This document shows positions 5,724 through 9,458 of a DNA stretch of 9,458 bases, piece by piece. The notes under the pieces are model-generated. The model was not told the origin of the DNA. It worked only from the letters and a program-made list of their open reading frames with translations, and did no database searches. Source of the stretch: an uncultured bacterium (GTDB lineage: Bacteria; Bacteroidota; Bacteroidia; Bacteroidales; JACABE01); contig CAIWDQ010000452.1 of the NCBI GenBank assembly GCA_903911455.1, positions 1 to 9,458 of the forward strand. The letters run 5' to 3'. The position numbers and the translations under genes were made by a program. Each line of letters starts with the position of its first letter. Position 1 is the stretch's first letter.

Positions 5724-7877
5724 TTATTTATGAGCTTCTATCATAATTTCAAGCATCTTGATAGCTGCTTCTGATATTACAGTGCCCGGCCCAAAGATAG
5801 CCATTGCACCTGCTTTATATAAGAAATCATAATCCTGAGGAGGGATTACTCCACCTACAATCACCATGATATCTTCTCTACCAAGCTTCTTTAATTCTTC
5901 AATAATTTGAGGAACTAATGTCTTATGACCGGCTGCAAGTGAAGAAACACCTACAAAATGCACATCATTTTCCACTGCTTGTTTAGCCGCTTCGGCAGGA
6001 GTCTGGAATAACGGTCCAATATCCACATCAAAACCGATATCAGCATAACCTGTTGACACTACTTTAGCACCACGGTCGTGGCCATCCTGACCCATCTTTA
6101 CTATCATGATACGTGGACGACGTCCTTCCAGTTCGGCGAACTTATCAGTTAGTTCACAAGCTTTACGGAATGTATCATTGTCTTTAGATTCTGAAGAATA
6201 CACTCCTGAAATTGATCTTATCACAGCTTTATACCTTCCATATATTGTTTCTAATGCATCGGATATCTCTCCTAAGCTTGCACGTTTGCGTGCTGCATCA
6301 ACTGCCAGCTCTAAAAGATTACCTTTTCCGGTTCTTGCTGATTCGGTTAAAGCTTCTAACGCTTTTTTCACTTCATCATTATTACGTTCGGTGCGTAATT
6401 TCTCAAGACGTTTGATCTGAGATATTCTCACCGCAGTATTATCTACTTCCAAAGTGTCAATAGGATCTTCTTTTTCCAGACGATACTTATTAACACCTAC
6501 AATAGTATCTTTACCCGAGTCAATGCGAGCCTGTTTACGAGCTGCTGCCTCTTCAATTCTCATTTTAGGGATACCCGTTTCAATAGCTTTAGCCATGCCA
6601 CCGAGTTTTTCCACTTCCTCTATTAATGTCCAGGCTTTATGCGCGAGTTCATGTGTAAGAGATTCCACATAATAGGAACCCGCCCAAGGATCAACTACTT
6701 TACATACGTTAGTTTCCTCTTGAATATATATTTGAGTATTACGGGCGATACGTGCAGAGAAATCCGTTGGCAATGCAATAGCTTCATCCAACGCATTGGT
6801 ATGAAGAGATTGAGTATGACCTAATGCTGCCGCCATTGCTTCCACGCAAGTGCGGGTAACATTATTAAAAGGATCCTGTTCGGTTAAACTCCAGCCGGAA
6901 GTTTGCGAATGCGTTCTTAATGCAAGTGATTTAGGGTTCTTAGGATTGAATTGTTTTACTATCTTTGCCCATAGCATCCTGGCAGCACGCATCTTGGCTA
7001 TCTCCATAAAGTGATTCATCCCAACAGCCCAGAAGAAAGACAAGCGTGGAGCAAAAGAATCTATGTCCATGCCTGCATTAACGCCTGCTTTTAAGTACTC
7101 CAATCCGTCAGCTAGGGTATAAGCCAGCTCTAAATCAGCAGTGGCACCGGCTTCTTGCATATGATAACCGGAAATACTTATAGAATTAAACTTAGGCATG
7201 TTCTTCGACGTGAATTCAAAGATATCGGCGATAATCTTCATCGAAGGCAACGGTGGATAAATATAAGTATTCCTCACCATAAACTCTTTAAGGATGTCAT
7301 TTTGTATCGTCCCGCTGAGTTTATCCATACTCACGCCCTGTTCTTCTGCAGCCACTATGTAAAATGCAAGTACCGGAAGCACTGCACCATTCATAGTCAT
7401 CGAAACAGACATCTTATCTAAAGGTATCTGATCAAAAAGTATCTTCATATCCAGAATAGAGTCTATAGCTACACCGGCTTTCCCAACATCACCCTCTACT
7501 CTTTCGTGATCAGAATCATAACCACGATGAGTTGCAAGGTCAAAGGCTACAGATAAACCTTTTTGTCCGGCTGCAAGATTACGGCGGTAGAATGCATTAG
7601 ATTCTTCGGCGGTAGAAAATCCGGCATACTGACGAACCGTCCAGGGTTTCATCACATACATGGTAGCATACGGGCCTCTTAAGAAAGGAGGAATCCCTGC
7701 AGCATAGTCAAGGTGCTCCATACCACGCAGATCTTCGGGACCGTAAGCAGGTTTTACCGGTATTTGTTCGGGTGTTATCCAGGTTTTTTCATTCCCTGTT
7801 TCTTTTTCCCAATCCTCGAAGGATTTATTATCCTTAAGGTCTGGTTTGTAATCAATATTCTTAAAATCAGGTCTCAT
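5724..7877 (-). CDS. scpA: Methylmalonyl-CoA mutase, large (catalytic) subunit
   Basis: Adenosylcobalamin-dependent enzyme (also called mutB) that interconverts succinyl-CoA and (R)-methylmalonyl-CoA, used in propionate formation or breakdown. At 717 aa it is full length. The N-terminal substrate barrel spans about 40-550. Residues matching known CoA and acyl contacts of the Propionibacterium enzyme are present at a constant offset of 5: Thr80, Arg82, Tyr84, Ser109, Ser159, Thr161, Thr190, Gln192, Arg202, Asn231 and Tyr238-His239. The C-terminal B12 domain (about 585-717) has Lys594 and the DGHDRG motif (598-603), with His600 as the cobalt ligand, then GVSSL and GGVIPP. The start MRPDFKNID fits the family. 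The small subunit gene, usually just upstream in this phylum, is absent; meaB and epimerase are also not seen. Third codon positions look more GC-rich than in ruvB/queG, which may reflect high expression. Confidence 0.96.
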   Translation of the reverse strand: MRPDFKNIDYKPDLKDNKSFEDWEKETGNEKTWITPEQIPVKPAYGPEDLRGMEHLDYAAGIPPFLRGPYATMYVMKPWTVRQYAGFSTAEESNAFYRRNLAAGQKGLSVAFDLATHRGYDSDHERVEGDVGKAGVAIDSILDMKILFDQIPLDKMSVSMTMNGAVLPVLAFYIVAAEEQGVSMDKLSGTIQNDILKEFMVRNTYIYPPLPSMKIIADIFEFTSKNMPKFNSISISGYHMQEAGATADLELAYTLADGLEYLKAGVNAGMDIDSFAPRLSFFWAVGMNHFMEIAKMRAARMLWAKIVKQFNPKNPKSLALRTHSQTSGWSLTEQDPFNNVTRTCVEAMAAALGHTQSLHTNALDEAIALPTDFSARIARNTQIYIQEETNVCKVVDPWAGSYYVESLTHELAHKAWTLIEEVEKLGGMAKAIETGIPKMRIEEAAARKQARIDSGKDTIVGVNKYRLEKEDPIDTLEVDNTAVRISQIKRLEKLRTERNNDEVKKALEALTESARTGKGNLLELAVDAARKRASLGEISDALETIYGRYKAVIRSISGVYSSESKDNDTFRKACELTDKFAELEGRRPRIMIVKMGQDGHDRGAKVVSTGYADIGFDVDIGPLFQTPAEAAKQAVENDVHFVGVSSLAAGHKTLVPQIIEELKKLGREDIMVIVGGVIPPQDYDFLYKAGAMAIFGPGTVISEAAIKMLEIMIEAHK

Positions 7878-7908
7878 TAGTTTAAATTTAATGATACATT
7901 AGAGGCTG

Positions 7909-7916
7909 CAAAGTTA
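7909..7916 (-). promoter_or_regulatory. Candidate -7 box for scpA
   Basis: The minus strand reads TAACTTTG, a perfect TAnnTTTG match, about 31 nt upstream of the mutase ATG. No TTTG is found at the -33 distance. It implies a short leader and that the mutase gene is transcribed on its own. Confidence 0.45.
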
Positions 7917-8008
7917 ATAATATTTTTGGTTTAATGTTAGGTTGGTAACAGAAGATTTATAATTATAAGAAGTATTTTTTGTTTGTTGATGTCTATTTTG
8001 AGTTTTAT

Positions 8009-8035
8009 CCTGACAGGTATTGATTTCCTGTCAGG
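8009..8035. repeat. CCTGACAGG hairpin
   Basis: CCTGACAGG (8009-8017) and CCTGTCAGG (8027-8035) form a perfect 9-bp stem with a 9-nt loop. Both arms are identical to those of the element at 138-163, about 8 kb away, while the loop differs. This is the third full member of the family in the window. Confidence 0.7.
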
Positions 8036-8048
8036 TATAAATATAAAA

Positions 8049-8085
8049 AGGTTTATAAACCTGATCCCGTACGTACGGGATCAGG
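8049..8085. repeat. Two overlapping perfect palindromes
   Basis: AGGTTTATAAACCT (8049-8062) is a perfect 14-bp palindrome. It overlaps by 3 bp a perfect 26-bp palindrome (8060-8085) that starts CCTGATCCCGTAC and is centred on GTAC. The outer CCTGA/TCAGG ends match the CCTGACAGG family, while the GC-rich centre is unlike the surrounding AT-rich DNA. ATTTTCTTTC follows on the plus strand. It may be a repeat element or a dyad binding site. Confidence 0.65.
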
Positions 8086-8174
8086 ATTTTCTTTCAACTT
8101 TTTTACGTATTATTCTTATTATTATTATTATTTAATGTCTTTATATAATAATATTGTATAGTATGCTTGCATTA

Positions 8175-8207
8175 AAACCTAACAGGTTTTGAAAACCTGT
8201 TAGGTTT
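8175..8207. repeat. Perfect 16-bp inverted repeat, possible bidirectional terminator
   Basis: AAACCTAACAGGTTTT (8175-8190) and AAAACCTGTTAGGTTT (8192-8207) are exact reverse complements separated by one base. Each arm also contains the CCTaACAGG variant of the repeat family seen elsewhere in the window. The element lies 18 nt beyond the stop of the OMP gene. On the plus strand it is followed by ATCTTTTTTA, and on the minus strand the stem runs into TTTT. It is therefore well placed to end transcription of the OMP gene and may block read-through both ways. Confidence 0.65.
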
Positions 8208-8225
8208 ATCTTTTTTAATAGGTGC

Positions 8226-8876
8226 TTAATTAAAATACATCCCTAAACTAAAACTTAATAGTGCATTAGTATATTTAATATCTTTAAGAATATTATCAAA
8301 AATGAATAAATGATAATTACTAGCAACAAAAAAGTTTAATTTCTTTACAGGAAACTTAAAACCTATGCCTGCATTTAGACTTAAATTAAGATTTTGAGCA
8401 CCAAATTCTCCTGATATTTCAGAAGATCTAATATTGCCTGTATACGTAGTATATATTTCGGTACCTTTACCAATTAAAAATGGCATAAAATCGACAGAAG
8501 GACCTGCTTCTACATACAATTTATATTTATTACCGAAGTTTGCTCTTATTATAAAAGGTAATACAAAGTCGTACAACCTAAAATCCATGTTTTTGTAGTA
8601 AGTAGAATTATCGGTGATAATTGTTTTCTCAAGATAATGGATTTGATTAAAAACGATACCTGATATAATATTTATCTTTTTGTCGGCTCTCCATATCCTT
8701 TTCAGTGAAATGCCAAAGCCTGTTCTATTTTCAATATTATCGTTCTTGGCTAGTAATTGATTTACACTAATTCCGATCTCGAAAGGGATAGGTTTGCTGA
8801 GACTGTCGGTATAATTCTGACTAAATACGGGTATCGAGATCAGAATTAAGGCTGTTGTTATAAGTTTTTTCATCAT
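8226..8876 (-). CDS. Outer-membrane beta-barrel protein, 216 aa
   Basis: Small exported protein predicted to form a beta-barrel in the outer membrane, similar to the PorT/OMP beta-barrel families common in Bacteroidota. A signal peptide is clear: MMKK, a hydrophobic run at 5-17, and a likely cut between Ser19 and Gln20 (VFSQ). The mature part shows alternating-residue amphipathic stretches, for example GFGISLKRIW, KINIISGIVFNQIHYL, KLYVEAGPSVDFMPF and LNLSLNAGIGFKFPV. It ends LSFSLGMYFN, with aromatic residues next to the C-terminus as in barrel proteins. Two ATGs lie side by side (8874-8876 and 8871-8873) and either could start translation. A TATCTTTG box lies just upstream and a strong inverted repeat downstream, so it appears monocistronic. 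The ligand or function is unknown. Confidence 0.8.
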   Translation of the reverse strand: MMKKLITTALILISIPVFSQNYTDSLSKPIPFEIGISVNQLLAKNDNIENRTGFGISLKRIWRADKKINIISGIVFNQIHYLEKTIITDNSTYYKNMDFRLYDFVLPFIIRANFGNKYKLYVEAGPSVDFMPFLIGKGTEIYTTYTGNIRSSEISGEFGAQNLNLSLNAGIGFKFPVKKLNFFVASNYHLFIFDNILKDIKYTNALLSFSLGMYFN

Positions 8877-8896
8877 TTTATTGCTTTTTGTAGCTA

Positions 8897-8904
8897 CAAA
8901 GATA
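8897..8904 (-). promoter_or_regulatory. Candidate -7 box for the OMP gene
   Basis: The minus strand reads TATCTTTG, a perfect TAnnTTTG match, about 20 nt upstream of the first ATG. The leader would be very short. No TTTG at a proper -33 distance was found. Confidence 0.45.
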
Positions 8905-9053
8905 CTCTTTTTTTGAGAAACAGGAGGTTACAAATGTTAATAATTCATAAATTAAGGAATATCTTCAAGAGGCTATTGTTATATGCTGCACAGCTTTAAC
9001 ATCTTTTTTGTCAGTTTTGTAACAAATTAATATCTTCAAAATCAAAAATAAGT

Positions 9054-9061
9054 TAGATTTG
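9054..9061 (+). promoter_or_regulatory. Possible -7 box upstream of the right-edge frame
   Basis: TAGATTTG matches TAnnTTTG, but no -33 TTTG lies at the right distance (the nearest, at 9016-9019, is too far). It is directly followed by GATGTC-GGG-GGCATC, a small 6-bp stem with one wobble pair, then a T run, so attenuation is conceivable. Weak evidence. Confidence 0.2.
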
Positions 9062-9099
9062 ATGTCGGGGGCATCAATTTTTGTATTACCTTTACATCG

Positions 9100-9132
9100 C
9101 AATTTTAAGCCTAATATTCCGCATTAAAATTG
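9100..9132. repeat. Inverted repeat with 9-bp arms
   Basis: CAATTTTAA (9100-9108) and TTAAAATTG (9124-9132) are exact reverse complements around a 15-nt loop. The stem is AT-only except at the ends. It would lie in the leader of the right-edge frame if that is transcribed from 9054-9061. There is no T tract, so it is not a typical terminator. Confidence 0.4.
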
Positions 9133-9244
9133 TATGAATCGCGAAAATAAAAAAAGCAATTCATTTACTTCGCACAAAACAGAGATAGTCTCTTTTTAGT
9201 AATCGTCACAAAAAAGTCTTCATAATAAAGAAGGCGAAAGCATT

Positions 9245-9458
9245 ATGAGTAGAAATTCTACATCAGTAACATATTTGTCGTATAACGACCTCTTCTGCGA
9301 AAGCAATTTAATTTTAAATTGTCCCTTGGCGGGAATAAATTGTTGTGATGACTTCATAAATCAGGAGGATTTATTTTTGTATTTTTATCCTGCTAAAGTA
9401 AAATCTACTTCAAATCAGACTTATAACTATAATACTATCTTAAAATCTAATAAGAATC
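9245..9458 (+). CDS. Possible 5' part of an unknown gene, cut by the window edge
   Basis: From the ATG at 9245 the frame is open for 71 codons to the window end with no stop, notable in DNA this AT-rich. The next in-frame stop upstream is TAA at 9200-9202. The product begins MSRNSTSVTYLSYNDLFCE and includes NCPLAGINCCDDFINQEDLF. It has no signal peptide, no obvious membrane segment and four cysteines within about 25 residues. I do not recognise a family. A purine-rich AAGAAGG lies about 12 nt before the ATG, somewhat far for a ribosome site. It may be a real gene or a chance open frame; more sequence to the right would decide. Confidence 0.3.
   Translation, partial: MSRNSTSVTYLSYNDLFCESNLILNCPLAGINCCDDFINQEDLFLYFYPAKVKSTSNQTYNYNTILKSNKN

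Larger units (their letters stand above)
7878..8225. other. Palindrome-rich spacer between scpA and the OMP gene
   Basis: No coding sequence is seen in these 348 bp. It holds the scpA -7 box (7909-7916), three palindromic elements (8009-8035, 8049-8085, 8175-8207) and a TTA microsatellite of five units (8116-8130). In other Bacteroidota the mutase small subunit gene would often lie here; no trace of it is visible. Confidence 0.7.
8877..9244. other. Divergent spacer left of the right-edge frame
   Basis: No gene is seen in these 368 bp. It contains the OMP gene -7 box (8897-8904), a TAGATTTG box on the plus strand (9054-9061) and an inverted repeat (9100-9132). If the plus-strand box is used, a leader of about 180 nt would precede the frame beginning at 9245. 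Confidence 0.55.

Noticed and set aside
6106..6824. Plus-strand frames opposite the mutase gene
   Set aside because: They lie entirely within the mutase coding region on the other strand and their products have no recognisable features.
8116..8130. TTA microsatellite as a phase-variation switch
   Set aside because: Five units only, not within a coding region and not between promoter elements that I could identify.
9061..9085. Rho-independent terminator after GATGTC-GGG-GGCATC
   Set aside because: The stem is short, with a wobble pair, and no gene ends just upstream on the plus strand; noted only as possible attenuation.

Overview
The window is a chromosomal stretch of an AT-rich member of the Bacteroidota, most likely from the Bacteroidales/Marinilabiliales side. 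This rests on several observations. Four minus- or plus-strand start regions carry the TAnnTTTG-type -7 box typical of the phylum or a near match to it. Start codons lack clear Shine-Dalgarno sequences. The protein families (small secreted SPOR protein, two-domain universal stress protein, outer-membrane beta-barrel with a C-terminal aromatic, MutB/ScpA-type mutase) are usual there. No rRNA, tRNA, CRISPR array, transposase or phage gene was seen.

Layout from left to right. Positions 1-1062 hold no convincing gene but are rich in repeats: two inverted CCTGACAGG hairpins (87-164), a remnant of a widespread intergenic repeat (201-222), a C/G-rich hairpin (332-355) and a roughly 41-bp imperfect tandem repeat (420-597). 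Next is a minus-strand two-gene unit, a tandem-domain universal stress protein followed 5 nt later by a secreted SPOR-domain protein, ending in a hairpin at 1014-1035. Divergent from it is a plus-strand pair, ruvB and queG, only 3 nt apart. The 3' end of queG overlaps by 8 nt the 3' end of a convergent gene for a 389-aa protein made of two adenylate kinase domains. The second of these has lost several catalytic residues. Next on the minus strand is a full-length methylmalonyl-CoA mutase large subunit with its own terminator, and no small-subunit gene beside it. A 348-bp spacer with three more palindromes separates it from a small outer-membrane beta-barrel protein. The right edge holds a 368-bp spacer and an open reading frame that runs off the window.

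Functionally the genes are mostly housekeeping: recombination (RuvB), queuosine tRNA modification (QueG), nucleotide balance (Adk), propionate/succinate metabolism (ScpA), stress (Usp) and envelope (SPOR, OMP). They do not form one pathway. The most notable points are the kinase-pseudokinase fusion, the palindrome family on both sides of the gene block, the tandem-repeat array, and the mutase large subunit without its usual partner. I found no clear evidence of a new defence or mobile system.
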